Positions 15,935-25,270 of a stretch of 64,000 nt of DNA are shown in pieces. The stretch's first letter is position 1; every line of letters begins with the position of its first letter. Where the stretch lies: NCBI RefSeq assembly GCF_004345855.1, contig NZ_SLXN01000011.1:1-64000 (forward strand), in the 5' to 3' direction. The notes under the pieces were generated by a model. The model was given only the letters and a program-made list of their open reading frames with translations, was not told where the DNA came from and searched no databases. The stretch is from Sphingomonas sp. BK235. GTDB lineage: Bacteria > Pseudomonadota > Alphaproteobacteria > Sphingomonadales > Sphingomonadaceae. The translations under genes were made by a program, and so were the position numbers.

Positions 15935-16996
15935 ATGCCGCCTGCCGCCTCCCCGCTCGCCTTCGTCCCGTTCGTCAGCGTCGAGAACATGATGCGGCTG
16001 GTGCACCATATCGGGGTCGACCAGGTGCTACGCGACCTGACCGACGAAATTGAGGCGGACTATCGCCGCTGGGACGTGTTCGAGAAGGCGCCGCGGCTGG
16101 CGTCGCATTCGCACGACGGCGTAATCGAGCTGATGCCGACCTCCGATGGTGCGATATACTCGTTCAAGTACGTCAACGGCCACCCAAGCAACACCGCGCG
16201 CGGCTTCCAGACGGTCGCCGCCTTCGGCCTGCTCGCGCGTGTCGACACCGGCTATCCGCTGCTGCTGTCGGAGATGACGCTGCTGACCGCGCTGCGGACG
16301 GCGGCGACCTCCGCGATGGCCGCGCGCCACCTGGCGCCGCCGGACGCGCGCGTGATGGCGATGATCGGCAACGGCGCGCAGGCGGAGTTCCAGGCGCTTG
16401 CGATGCGCGCGGTGGTCGGGATCGAGGAGGTGCGGCTGTACGACATCGATCCGGCCGCGACGCGCAAGGTCGCGCTGAACCTCGCGCGCAGCGGCCTGCG
16501 CGTCACATCCTGCACCAGTGCGCAGGAGACGATCGAGGGCGCGCAGATCGTCACCACCTGCACCGCCGACAAGGCCTATGCGACCATCCTGACCGACAAC
16601 ATGGTCGGCGCCGGCATCCACATCAACGCCATCGGCGGCGACTGCCCCGGCAAGACCGAGTTGCACGGTGATATCCTGGCGCGCGCGACCACTTTCGTCG
16701 AGTTCGAGCCGCAGACGCGGATCGAGGGCGAGATCCAGCAGATGCCGGCCAGCTACCCGGTCACCGAGCTCTGGCGCGTGGTGCAGGGGGAAGCGACGGG
16801 GCGGTCCGACGCGCGGCAAATCACGCTGTTCGACAGCGTCGGTTTCGCCACCGAGGACTTCTCCGCGCTGCGCTACGTCCACGACAAGCTGCAGGGCAGC
16901 GACTTCTTCCACGCGCTCGACATCCTCGCCGATCCCGACGATCCGCGCGACCTGTTTGGCATGCTCCAGCGCGCTGCTCCCGCGCTGGCGGCCTAG
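15935..16996 (+). CDS. ocd: Ornithine cyclodeaminase
   Basis: This 353-residue cytosolic enzyme of the OCD/mu-crystallin family converts L-ornithine to L-proline and ammonia using bound NAD. The Rossmann NAD motif reads MIGNGAQAEFQ. The segment NAIGGDCPGKTEL carries the Asp that acts as general acid/base in true ornithine cyclodeaminases and distinguishes them from other family members. The start at 15935 follows GGAAGGG. It is divergent from the Lrp-type regulator. Its product, proline, is the substrate of PutA encoded at 29.7 kb, so the two would carry ornithine to glutamate. Confidence 0.9.
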   Translation: MPPAASPLAFVPFVSVENMMRLVHHIGVDQVLRDLTDEIEADYRRWDVFEKAPRLASHSHDGVIELMPTSDGAIYSFKYVNGHPSNTARGFQTVAAFGLLARVDTGYPLLLSEMTLLTALRTAATSAMAARHLAPPDARVMAMIGNGAQAEFQALAMRAVVGIEEVRLYDIDPAATRKVALNLARSGLRVTSCTSAQETIEGAQIVTTCTADKAYATILTDNMVGAGIHINAIGGDCPGKTELHGDILARATTFVEFEPQTRIEGEIQQMPASYPVTELWRVVQGEATGRSDARQITLFDSVGFATEDFSALRYVHDKLQGSDFFHALDILADPDDPRDLFGMLQRAAPALAA

Positions 16997-17070
16997 GTGG
17001 TGGGACCGGCGGCAGGATCGGCGGCGGCATTTGACGCGGGTCCGGCCGCCGCTATGCTCCGGCGTCGTTG

Positions 17071-18012
17071 ATGCAGACCTACCTGACCTTGCCGCAGATC
17101 GAGGCGTTTCTGGTTCTGGAGGCGCGCGCGAGCTTCAGCGAGGCCGCGGCCGAGCTCGGGGTGTCGCAGCCGGCGTTCAGCCGCACCATCCAGCAGATCG
17201 AGACGCGGCTGGGCGTGCGGCTGTTCGATCGCGACACACGCTACGTCCGGCTCACCGCCGCGGGCGAGCAGCTCCGTCCGATCGCGATGCGCCTGATGAA
17301 GGAGTATGAGCGCTCCTTTACCGAGTTCCAGTCCTATGTGGACGGGTATCTCGGCCGGATCAGGCTGGCGACGCTGCCGTCGGTGGCGGCGACGCTGCTG
17401 CCCGGCGCGCTGCGTCGCTTCGTCCAGGCGCATCCGGGCATTTCGGTCGACGTGTGGGAGGATGTGACGATCCCGGTCCACATGATGGTCGAGAACGGCG
17501 AGGTGGAGATCGGGCTGGCGCCGCCGCCGCGCGAGGGGCGCGCGCTGAACTTCCGCCGAGTGCTGGACGACACGCTGGTGCTGGCGTTCCGCGTCGACGA
17601 TCCGCTTGCGCAATATGACGTGCTCGACTGGACGATGCTGCGCAACCGTCCGCTGGTCGCGATGTCGACCGACACGGGACTTCGCGCGCTGATCGATCGC
17701 GCGCTGGAGACTGCCGGTATCACGCGCGACGTGCCGCAGCTGTTCAATTGCAAGTACCAGACCACCGCACTCGCCTTCGTAGCGGCGTCGCTGGGGGTCA
17801 GCGTGCAGACCCGACTAGCGATCGCCCAGGCGCTGCCGCCCGGCGTGACGTGGCGTCCGCTCGCCGGGCCCAGCGTCGAGCGGCCGATCGGGCTGATCGT
17901 CGATCCGGCGCGGTCGATGATGCAGCACACCCGCGCGCTGATGCGCGAGATCGAGCGCGAGGCCCGCGAGCTCGATATTGCCTTCGACCTGCACGGCCAG
18001 CGCGGCCGCTGA
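17071..18012 (+). CDS. LysR-family transcriptional regulator
   Basis: The protein has 313 residues. The N-terminal winged helix (LTLPQIEAFLVLEARASFSEAAAELGVSQPAFSRTIQQIETRLGVRLF) is canonical, followed by a periplasmic-binding-protein-like co-inducer domain. It is encoded on the same strand as, and about 95 bp before, the formaldehyde dehydrogenase gene, and 74 bp after ornithine cyclodeaminase. Its targets are not obvious; the formaldehyde dehydrogenase/oxidase genes downstream are the likeliest. The ATG at 17071 is preferred over the adjacent TTG. Confidence 0.92.
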   Translation: MQTYLTLPQIEAFLVLEARASFSEAAAELGVSQPAFSRTIQQIETRLGVRLFDRDTRYVRLTAAGEQLRPIAMRLMKEYERSFTEFQSYVDGYLGRIRLATLPSVAATLLPGALRRFVQAHPGISVDVWEDVTIPVHMMVENGEVEIGLAPPPREGRALNFRRVLDDTLVLAFRVDDPLAQYDVLDWTMLRNRPLVAMSTDTGLRALIDRALETAGITRDVPQLFNCKYQTTALAFVAASLGVSVQTRLAIAQALPPGVTWRPLAGPSVERPIGLIVDPARSMMQHTRALMREIEREARELDIAFDLHGQRGR

Positions 18013-18107
18013 CGGCGCCGCCATCCCCGCGGTGTGAATAGTCATATGCCTTTGCGCCTGCCGCGATCGGCCGCATGGCCGGGGCCTTTTCGCCGGAGAG
18101 CCTCCCC

Positions 18108-19220
18108 ATGAAGACCCGTGCCGCCGTCGCGTTCGAGGCGAAGAAGCCGCTGGAGATCGTCGAGCTCGATCTGGAGGGGCCGAAGGCGGGCGAGGTGCTG
18201 GTGGAGATCATGGCGAGCGGCATCTGCCACACCGATGCGTACACGCTCGACGGGCTGGACAACGAGGGGCTATTCCCCAGCGTGCTGGGGCACGAGGGCG
18301 CGGGGATCGTGCGCGACATGGGGGCGGGCGTCACCAGCGTCGTGCCGGGCGACCACGTCATCCCGTTGTACACGCCCGAATGCCGCCAGTGTAAATCGTG
18401 CCTCAGCGGCAAGACCAACCTGTGTACCGCGATCCGCGCGACGCAGGGCAAGGGGTTGATGCCCGACGGCACGACGCGGTTCAGCTACAAGGGGCAGCCG
18501 ATCTTCCATTACATGGGCTGTTCGACCTTTTCGAACTTCACCGTGCTGCCCGAGATCGCGGTCGCGAAGATCCGCGCCGACGCGCCGTTCAGGACCGCCT
18601 GCTACATCGGTTGCGGCGTCACCACGGGGGTAGGCGCGGTGGTGAACACCGCGAAGGTTCAGGTGGGCGAGAGCGTCGTGGTCTTCGGCCTGGGTGGCAT
18701 CGGGCTGAACGTGATCCAGGGCGCGAAGCTGGCCGGCGCCGCGGTGATCGTCGGCGTTGACATCAACCCCGACCGCGAGGAATGGGGCCGCCGGTTTGGC
18801 ATGACGCATTTCCTCAACTCCAAGGGCTTGAGCCGCGAGGAGACGATCGCTGCGGTGCTGGCGGTGACCGACGGCGGCGCCGACTACAGCTTCGACGCGA
18901 CCGGCAATACGGAGGTGATGCGCACGGCGCTGGAGGCGTGTCATCGCGGCTGGGGCGAGTCGATCGTCATCGGCGTGGCCGAGGCGGGCAAGGAGATCGC
19001 GACCCGGCCGTTCCAGCTCGTCACCGGTCGGGTATGGAAGGGAACCGCGTTCGGCGGCGCGCGAGGGCGCACCGACGTGCCGAAGATCGTCGACTGGTAC
19101 ATGAACGGCCGTGTCGCGATCGATCCGATGATCACCCACACGCTGACCCTGGACGAGATCAACACCGGGTTTGACCTGATGCACCGCGGCGAGAGCATCC
19201 GGTCGGTCGTCCTCTACTGA
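18108..19220 (+). CDS. S-(hydroxymethyl)glutathione dehydrogenase (class III alcohol dehydrogenase)
   Basis: This is a 370-residue zinc enzyme that oxidises S-hydroxymethylglutathione, formed from formaldehyde and glutathione, to S-formylglutathione with NAD. Catalytic zinc ligands appear in GICHTD and GHEGAG. The structural zinc site is the cluster PECRQCKSCLSGKTNLC. The NAD-binding loop reads VFGLGGIGLNVIQG. The family-specific GVAEAGKEIATRPFQLVTGR segment supports class III over ordinary alcohol dehydrogenase. I chose the ATG at 18108 because homologues begin MKTRAAVAF. No S-formylglutathione hydrolase is adjacent. The next gene downstream is an oxidase expected to make formaldehyde. Confidence 0.94.
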   Translation: MKTRAAVAFEAKKPLEIVELDLEGPKAGEVLVEIMASGICHTDAYTLDGLDNEGLFPSVLGHEGAGIVRDMGAGVTSVVPGDHVIPLYTPECRQCKSCLSGKTNLCTAIRATQGKGLMPDGTTRFSYKGQPIFHYMGCSTFSNFTVLPEIAVAKIRADAPFRTACYIGCGVTTGVGAVVNTAKVQVGESVVVFGLGGIGLNVIQGAKLAGAAVIVGVDINPDREEWGRRFGMTHFLNSKGLSREETIAAVLAVTDGGADYSFDATGNTEVMRTALEACHRGWGESIVIGVAEAGKEIATRPFQLVTGRVWKGTAFGGARGRTDVPKIVDWYMNGRVAIDPMITHTLTLDEINTGFDLMHRGESIRSVVLY

Positions 19221-19342
19221 TGGCCGCAGCGGCCTTCCAGCCATACCGCCTGCATCATCGACTTATACGGCGACACGGTGCGGTGCGATCGTGATCGTGC
19301 GGCGAGACCGAAGGTCGACGGGTCGCCAAGGGGGAAGTTCGC

Positions 19343-20617
19343 ATGCCTGCTCTCGACGTCAGCCGCCGCGGGTTCCTGGCCGGTGCCGCGGCGGCGCCGG
19401 CCGCGGCATCGCTCGCGGCACCGGCCCAACGCCGCGGCGGCGAAGGTGAGGGTGGTGGCTGGGACGCGATCATCGTCGGTGCCGGGGTCTTCGGCGCCTG
19501 GACGGCGTGGCAGCTCCAGGCGTCGGGCGCGCGCGTGCTGCTTGTCGACGCTTGGGCGCCGGCGCATGCGCAATCGTCGTCGGGCGGCGAGACGCGGCTG
19601 ATCCGTACCGAATACCGCGCCGACCCGCTCTACACGCGCTGGGCGTGGGAATCGCTGGCCGAGTGGAAGGCGCTGTCGGCGCGGCACGAGGGATCGCTGT
19701 TCCACGAAACGGGCGCGCTCTACATCTATCCCAGGGGCGATCCGGTGATCGGGCGCAGCGTCGCGCTCCAGCGCTCGCTGGGCATCCCGATCGACACGCT
19801 CTCACAGGCGCAGCTGTCGCGGCGCTGGCCGCAGATGAACTTCGACGGGATCGCGGTGGGCGTGCTGCAACCCACCATGGGTGCGCTGATGGCGCGCCGG
19901 TCGGTGCAGATGCTCGTCCACGACTTCGTTGCGCGCGGCGGCAGCTATCGCGAGGTCGCGGTAGCGCCGCCGGCGGTGCGCGGCCGGCTCGACGCGGTGT
20001 CGTCGCGGCAGGGGGAGCGGCTGGCCGCCGACCGCTTCGTCTTCGCGTGCGGACCCTGGCTGCCCAAGCTGTTCCCGACGGTGGTCGGCGCGCGCATCGT
20101 GCCGATCCGCAAGGAAGTGTTCTTCTTCGTGCCCGAGCGCGGCGACGAACGCTTCGCCGCGCCACAGATGCCCGCCTTCGTCGATGTCAGCAGCAACGAC
20201 CTGCACTACGGCTTCCCCGACATCGAGGCGCGCGGGTTCAAGGTGGCGCTCGACCTCAGCGGACCGGTGATTGACCCCGACACCGCCGACCGCCGCGTCA
20301 CTGACCAGGGGCTGGCCGACGTGCGCGGCTACCTTCGGCGGCGCTTCCCGGACCTGGCCGACCGTCCGCTCGCGGAGGCGCGCGTCTGCCAATATGAAAA
20401 CACCGACAACGGCAACCTCATCATCGATCGGCATCCCGACGCGCCCAACGTGTGGATCGCGGGCGGTGGCAGCGGCCACGGTTTCAAGCACGGCCCGTCG
20501 CTCGGCCGCTATCTCGCCGCGTTGATGGCCGGCGGGGGCAAGGCGGAGGATCGCTTCTTGCTCGCCTCCCACCGCCCGCACGCGGGCGAGGGCGAGATCC
20601 GGCAGCGGGCCGACTGA
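19343..20617 (+). CDS. Sarcosine-oxidase-like FAD-dependent oxidase, Tat-exported
   Basis: The protein has 424 residues. A Tat signal (SRRGFLAGAAAAPAAA) precedes a DAO-family fold with the FAD motif IIVGAGVFGAWTAWQL. The C-terminal pattern (V-C-Q-Y-E-N-T-D, then FIID-like LIIDRHPDAPNVWIAGGGSGHGFKHGP) closely matches monomeric sarcosine/N-methyltryptophan oxidases, including Cys349 at the position that binds FAD covalently in that group. The reaction is probably oxidative demethylation of an N-methyl amino acid, giving the amine, formaldehyde and H2O2. Export in folded form by Tat is consistent with covalent flavin. The neighbouring formaldehyde dehydrogenase fits this reaction. Confidence 0.85.
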   Translation: MPALDVSRRGFLAGAAAAPAAASLAAPAQRRGGEGEGGGWDAIIVGAGVFGAWTAWQLQASGARVLLVDAWAPAHAQSSSGGETRLIRTEYRADPLYTRWAWESLAEWKALSARHEGSLFHETGALYIYPRGDPVIGRSVALQRSLGIPIDTLSQAQLSRRWPQMNFDGIAVGVLQPTMGALMARRSVQMLVHDFVARGGSYREVAVAPPAVRGRLDAVSSRQGERLAADRFVFACGPWLPKLFPTVVGARIVPIRKEVFFFVPERGDERFAAPQMPAFVDVSSNDLHYGFPDIEARGFKVALDLSGPVIDPDTADRRVTDQGLADVRGYLRRRFPDLADRPLAEARVCQYENTDNGNLIIDRHPDAPNVWIAGGGSGHGFKHGPSLGRYLAALMAGGGKAEDRFLLASHRPHAGEGEIRQRAD

Positions 20618-20661
20618 GCGGAGGCGCGGCGGGCGATGACGGACGCGACGAAGGAGCAGGC

Positions 20662-22002
20662 ATGACCGTGACGACCAGCCGCCGCGCGATGATGCTCGGG
20701 CTCGGCGCGATGCCGCTCCTTGCCGCTGCCCCACTGCCGCCGGAAGCGCGGACGATCCTGTTGCGCAACGCGCAGGTCTTCGACGGCACCGGGAGCACGC
20801 GCGTGCCGCGCAACGTTCGGATCACCGGCGACCGGATCAACGCGATCGCCACTGGGGACATCCCGGCGGAGGCTGACGCGACGGTGATCGACTGCGCCGG
20901 CCAGACGCTGATGCCGGGCCTGACCGACGCCCATTGGCACATGTCGGCGGTACAGGGCGTGCCCTGGATGGGGGCCGGCGATGCGGTGGCGATGGCGCTG
21001 GTCTTCAGGGACGCCGAACGCCAGCTGCTGCGTGGCTTCACCACGGTGCGCGACACCGCCGGATCGGTGTTCGGGATCAAGGCCGCGATCGATCGCGGGC
21101 TGATGCCCGGACCGCGCTGCTATCCCAGCGGCGCCGCGATCTCGCAGACCTCGGGCCACGGCGATCCGTCCCCGGCCGACATCGTGCCGCCGGCACTGGG
21201 CGGGACGGCGGGCGGCTATCAGGCGGACGGCCTCACCGCGGTCGCCGACGGCGTTCCCGCGGTGCTCGCCGCGACGCGCTGGCAGCTGAAGCGCGGGGCG
21301 AGCCAGGTCAAGATCATGGCGGGCGGCGGCGTCACCAGCGCGCACGACCCGATCGACGTGGTGCAATACACGCCCGAGGAGATGCGCGCGATCGTCGCCG
21401 CGGCGACCGACTGGGGCACCTATGCCTGCGCCCATGCGTACAGCGCCGCCGCGGTGCGGCGCTGCCTGGAGGCGGGCGTGCTCTCGATCGAGCACGGCCA
21501 TTCGATCGACGATGCGGCGGCCGCGCTGATGGCCGAGAAGGGGGCGTGGCTCTCCACCCAGCCGTTCGAGAGTGGCGACAACGTGCTGACCGCCGAGCAG
21601 CAGGCGAAGGCGAGCGAGTCGATCAGCGCCGGCGGCTGGCAGGTCAGCGTGCGGCTGGCCAAGAAGCACGGGGTGCGGGTGGCGTTCGGCACCGACCTGT
21701 TCTCCCGCACCGCGACCTCGCGCACCGAGAACACCATGCTGCCGCGACTAGGCACGATCTTCTCGAACGCGGAGGTGCTGCGGATCGCGACGTCGGGCAA
21801 TTGCGCGTTGTTCGCGCGCAGCGGCAGGCGCGATCCGTATCGCGCGGCACGGCTGGGCGTGGTCGCGGAAGGCGCCTGGGCGGACCTGCTACTGGTGCGC
21901 GGCAATCCGCTCGACGACCTGCGCGTGCTGGAGGATTACGAGCGCAACCTGCTGGTCATCGTCAAGGACGGCGTCGTCCACAAGAACCTGCTGCCCGGCT
22001 GA
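20662..22002 (+). CDS. Exported metal-dependent amidohydrolase (Xaa-Pro/prolidase type)
   Basis: A 446-residue protein with a signal sequence (SRRAMMLGLGAMPLLAAAPLP, Tat-like). The TIM-barrel amidohydrolase motifs appear in order: DAHWH (two His), K in QVKIMAGGG (carbamylatable bridging Lys), H in CAHAYS, H in SIEHGH and D in FGTDLF. This is the binuclear type seen in imidazolonepropionase-like and Xaa-Pro/Xaa-Arg dipeptidases, so cleavage of a dipeptide or N-acyl amino acid is likely. The start follows AAGGAG. It lies 44 bp after the oxidase, probably in the same operon. The exact substrate is not evident. Confidence 0.85.
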   Translation: MTVTTSRRAMMLGLGAMPLLAAAPLPPEARTILLRNAQVFDGTGSTRVPRNVRITGDRINAIATGDIPAEADATVIDCAGQTLMPGLTDAHWHMSAVQGVPWMGAGDAVAMALVFRDAERQLLRGFTTVRDTAGSVFGIKAAIDRGLMPGPRCYPSGAAISQTSGHGDPSPADIVPPALGGTAGGYQADGLTAVADGVPAVLAATRWQLKRGASQVKIMAGGGVTSAHDPIDVVQYTPEEMRAIVAAATDWGTYACAHAYSAAAVRRCLEAGVLSIEHGHSIDDAAAALMAEKGAWLSTQPFESGDNVLTAEQQAKASESISAGGWQVSVRLAKKHGVRVAFGTDLFSRTATSRTENTMLPRLGTIFSNAEVLRIATSGNCALFARSGRRDPYRAARLGVVAEGAWADLLLVRGNPLDDLRVLEDYERNLLVIVKDGVVHKNLLPG

Positions 22003-22044
22003 CCGCATCGCGCGCCGCCGATGCGCGTGCGATGCGGTGGGCGG

Positions 22045-23703
22045 TCATGCAGCGTAGCGTTCGCGCCCGCCCACCCATGTCGCCCGTATCCGCGCATGCT
22101 GGATGTCATCGGCGGGGATGCGGGTGAGGTCGCGGTCGATCACCGTCAGGTCGGCGAGGAAGCCGGTCGCGACCTTGCCGGTGTCGTTTTCCTGGAACCC
22201 GGCATAGGCGTTGGCGACGGTATAGGCGGTCAGCGCCTGATCCACCGTCACCTTCTCGTCCGGCAGCCATCCCTGTGGATTGGCGCCGTCGATCGTCTCG
22301 CGCGTCACCGCGCCGTGGATGCCGGCGATCGGATCGAGCGGCGCGACCGGCCAGTCCGAGCCGAAGGTAACATGGGCACCGCTGCGGATCAGCGACCCGA
22401 AGGCATAGGTGCCCGCCAGCCGCGCCGCGCCAATCCGCTTCACCGCCCAGCGGCCGTCGTCGATGGCGTGGTAGGGCTGGACGGAAGCGATGACGTTCTG
22501 CCGCCGGAAACGCGGGATCGCGGCGGGGCGGACGTGCTGCGCATGCTCGATGCGGAAGCGGCGATCGCGCCGGCCGTTGGTGGCGACGGTATGCTGAAAG
22601 ACGTCGAGCACGTCGTCGTTGGCGAGGTCGCCGATCGCGTGGACCGCCACCTGCAGCTTCGCCGCATCCGCGTCGCGCACGTAGTCGCGCAGTTCGTCGA
22701 GCGACAGGATGCGCACGCCGCTGGTGCCCGGCGCGTCGGTGTAGGGCGCGTGGAACAGGGCGGTGCGCGAGCCGAGCGAGCCGTCCGCCAGCCCCTTCAC
22801 GCCGCCCCAGCGCACCCATTCGTCGCCGCGCCCCTCCTGCGCCACCGTGTCGGCGATGCGGCGCCAGTCCGGCAACGGCACCATCGAGTAGAAGCGCATG
22901 CCGAGTTCGCGCGCGATCGGCGCGCGGCGCAGCGCCTCGTGCGCGCGCCAGTCGATCTCCGGGATATGCACCTGCGCGACGCCATGCGCATGCCCCAAAG
23001 CGATCGCCTGCCGCATCGCGGCATCGTCCTGCGCCGCCGTCGGGCGCGGGATGATGCGCAGCACCAAGTCCTTGGCATTGTCCTTCAGGATGCCGGTGGA
23101 CTCGCCATCCGCATCGCGCACGATCACGCCGCCGGCGGGATCGGGCGTGTTGCGGTCGATCCCCGCGGCGCGCAGCGCGACCGTGTTGAGCAGCAGCATG
23201 TGCAAGTCGGTCCGCGGCACTGCCACCGGCGTGTCGGGCGTGACCGCATCGATCCATGCGCGGGTCGGCAGCGCGCCACCCATCCGCTCCTCGTCCCAGC
23301 TTTGCCCGGTGATCCATTGTCCGGGATTGGCGCGCGCGGCCTTGCCGATCAGCGCCGCGAACTCGGTCCGGTTGCGCGCCTGGAGCAGGTCGGGCTGCGC
23401 GAGCGCCAGCGCGCCTTTCAGGAAGTGGACGTGGTTGTCGATGAAGCCGGGGACGACGAACGCGCCGTCGAGCCGCACGACCCGCGTCTGCGCGGTGGTG
23501 CGCGCGCGGACCGCGCCCGCACCGATGCAGGCGATGCGATCGCCGACGATGCCGATCGCGTCGGTGCGCGGCGCGCGCGGATCACCGGTCCACACGGTGC
23601 CGCCGACCAGCGCCACGTCAAGCGGGGCGGTCGCTGCCCAGGCGCGCCCGGTGGCCGCCAGCATCAGCCCGCCGGCCATCACCTCGCGACGACGGATCAG
23701 CAT
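22045..23703 (-). CDS. YtcJ-like amidohydrolase, exported
   Basis: The protein has 552 residues from the ATG at 23703, with an Arg-rich, Tat-like leader (LIRRREVMAGGLMLAATGRAWA). Family motifs: DNHVHF, GVKGLADGS, VHAIGD, RIEHAQ and FGSDWPVAP. YtcJ/NfdA-like amidohydrolases hydrolyse N-substituted formamides and related amides, but substrates are known for few. Its ATG lies within the last codons of the upstream CoA-transferase gene (7-bp overlap), so both are one leftward operon. It is tail-to-tail with the plus-strand amidohydrolase. The open frame continues upstream to 24021, but that part is antisense overlap and not this gene. Confidence 0.87.
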   Translation of the reverse strand: MLIRRREVMAGGLMLAATGRAWAATAPLDVALVGGTVWTGDPRAPRTDAIGIVGDRIACIGAGAVRARTTAQTRVVRLDGAFVVPGFIDNHVHFLKGALALAQPDLLQARNRTEFAALIGKAARANPGQWITGQSWDEERMGGALPTRAWIDAVTPDTPVAVPRTDLHMLLLNTVALRAAGIDRNTPDPAGGVIVRDADGESTGILKDNAKDLVLRIIPRPTAAQDDAAMRQAIALGHAHGVAQVHIPEIDWRAHEALRRAPIARELGMRFYSMVPLPDWRRIADTVAQEGRGDEWVRWGGVKGLADGSLGSRTALFHAPYTDAPGTSGVRILSLDELRDYVRDADAAKLQVAVHAIGDLANDDVLDVFQHTVATNGRRDRRFRIEHAQHVRPAAIPRFRRQNVIASVQPYHAIDDGRWAVKRIGAARLAGTYAFGSLIRSGAHVTFGSDWPVAPLDPIAGIHGAVTRETIDGANPQGWLPDEKVTVDQALTAYTVANAYAGFQENDTGKVATGFLADLTVIDRDLTRIPADDIQHARIRATWVGGRERYAA

Positions 23704-24932
23704 AGTCCACTCTCCTCCAGGGCCGGGGCGGGCGTGACGACGATCCCGCGCGCGATCAGTGACTCGATGGCATCGTCGGCCAGCCCGGCGTCGGCCAGGA
23801 CTTGGCGGCTGTCGTGCCCGAGCGCGGGTGGCGGCGTGTCGGGCTCGACGGGCAGGCCGCCGAAGCGGACCGGCTGCGGCACCTTTCGCACGATATCGTC
23901 CGGGTAGGTCGGGTCGACCCCGAAGAAATCGACATCGGCCAGATGCGCGTCGTCGAGCAGGTCGGACAGGCGGTTCACCTCCGAACACGGAATGTCGCGT
24001 GCGCGCAGGGCGGCCAGCCACGCCGCCGTGCTACGCGCCGGCATCGCCGCGGCGACAATCGCGTACAGCTCGTCCAGCCGCGCCTGCCGCATCGCCGCGT
24101 CGGCGAACCACGGTTGCGTGGCCACGTCGTTGCGGCCGATCTCGTTCAGGAAACGGCGCCATTGCGCCCCGGTATAGGGCAGCACCGCGATCCAGGCGTC
24201 GGCGGTGCGGAACGGGCGTCGGTCCTCCGACAGCATGCGCGGATAGTGCAGATCGCCGTCGGTCCGGAACGTCGCCGCCGCGAGATGTTCGTTCAGCAGG
24301 AATGCGGCCATCGCCTCGAACATCGGCACCTCGATATCGACCGCGCCGGCGGTTCCGCGCCCGCGCGCCACCAGCGCGGCCAGAATGGCGTAGACGACGT
24401 GCAGCGCGGCGACCTTGTCAGCCAGGATGGTCGGCACGAAGCGCGGCTCGGCCTCGCCCGAGCCCGACGGCGTCTCCATCGCCAGTCCCGCCAGCCCGCT
24501 CGCGGCCTGGATGATGTCGTCGAACGCCGGGCGCTCGCGATAGCGCCCGCCGCTGCCGAAGCCTGCCGCAGCGCAATAGATGATGTTCGCATTCGCCGCG
24601 CGCGCATCCGCGAACGACAGCCGGAGGCGCGCGGCGGCGTCGGCGCGGATGTTGTGCAGCAGCACGTCGGCGCCGGCGATCATACGCATCAGCGCCGCAT
24701 GTCCCTCCTCGCTCTTCAGGTCGATCGCCAAGGCGCGCTTGTTGCGATTGTTGTTGACGAACAGCGCGCCGGCGCCCGCGCCCTGCGGATACGAAGCGCG
24801 CGCCACGTCACCGGTCAGCGGTTCCACCTTGATGACGTCCGCGCCCAGATCCGCGAGGATCTGCCCGGCGTAGGGCCCGAGCACGACGGCGCCGATCTCG
24901 ATGATCCGGACGCCCTTTAGCAGCGGGATCAT
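23697..24932 (-). CDS. CaiB/BaiF-family (type III) CoA transferase
   Basis: This 411-residue cytosolic enzyme transfers CoA from a donor acyl-CoA to a free acid. It begins with the family pattern GVRIIEIGAVVLGPYAGQILADLGADVIKVEP. The catalytic Asp is in RPAFDDIIQA. The middle carries FVPTILADKVAALH and the C-terminal domain ends conventionally. It is the first gene of a leftward pair with the YtcJ-like amidohydrolase. Together they suggest that an acid released by hydrolysis is activated to a thioester, though the compound is unknown. Confidence 0.9.
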   Translation of the reverse strand: MIPLLKGVRIIEIGAVVLGPYAGQILADLGADVIKVEPLTGDVARASYPQGAGAGALFVNNNRNKRALAIDLKSEEGHAALMRMIAGADVLLHNIRADAAARLRLSFADARAANANIIYCAAAGFGSGGRYRERPAFDDIIQAASGLAGLAMETPSGSGEAEPRFVPTILADKVAALHVVYAILAALVARGRGTAGAVDIEVPMFEAMAAFLLNEHLAAATFRTDGDLHYPRMLSEDRRPFRTADAWIAVLPYTGAQWRRFLNEIGRNDVATQPWFADAAMRQARLDELYAIVAAAMPARSTAAWLAALRARDIPCSEVNRLSDLLDDAHLADVDFFGVDPTYPDDIVRKVPQPVRFGGLPVEPDTPPPALGHDSRQVLADAGLADDAIESLIARGIVVTPAPALEESGLC

Positions 24933-25270
24933 GTCCGACCGCTGCCCCTTCGACCGCTACCTGTCACGTCACGCCTCCTCCCGCCCCGGCCATCCTTTCG
25001 GGCATGGCGGGCACACTTCAATACCATTCCCGGTATAAAATGATGCGTTGCGCCGATGATGAAGCGCGAGACGGGGCAAGTTATCGCCATATAGCCGGCG
25101 CGTTATATGTGATCCGCACACCAGCTGATAGCCTCCAGCTACCCGGTCGAAAAACAAGACTACCCCGTCGATCAGACGATTTACCCGGTGGCGACAACAA
25201 ACATCCGGCCGGTTTCCGCAGAAAGGAATCTCTCGAAGCGACGATGCTTTGCGAAGAAGAGGGGGCTGTG
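24933..25270. promoter_or_regulatory. Divergent promoter region with a palindrome
   Basis: This 338-bp gap lies between the leftward CoA-transferase gene and the rightward TonB-receptor pseudogene, so both promoters should be here. ATACC at 25021-25025 and GGTAT at 25032-25036 form an inverted repeat around six bases. Another AT-richer segment, ATAGCCGGCGCGTTATAT, is near 25090-25107. I found no gene in it, although the receptor frame stays open back to 25004. Confidence 0.45.
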
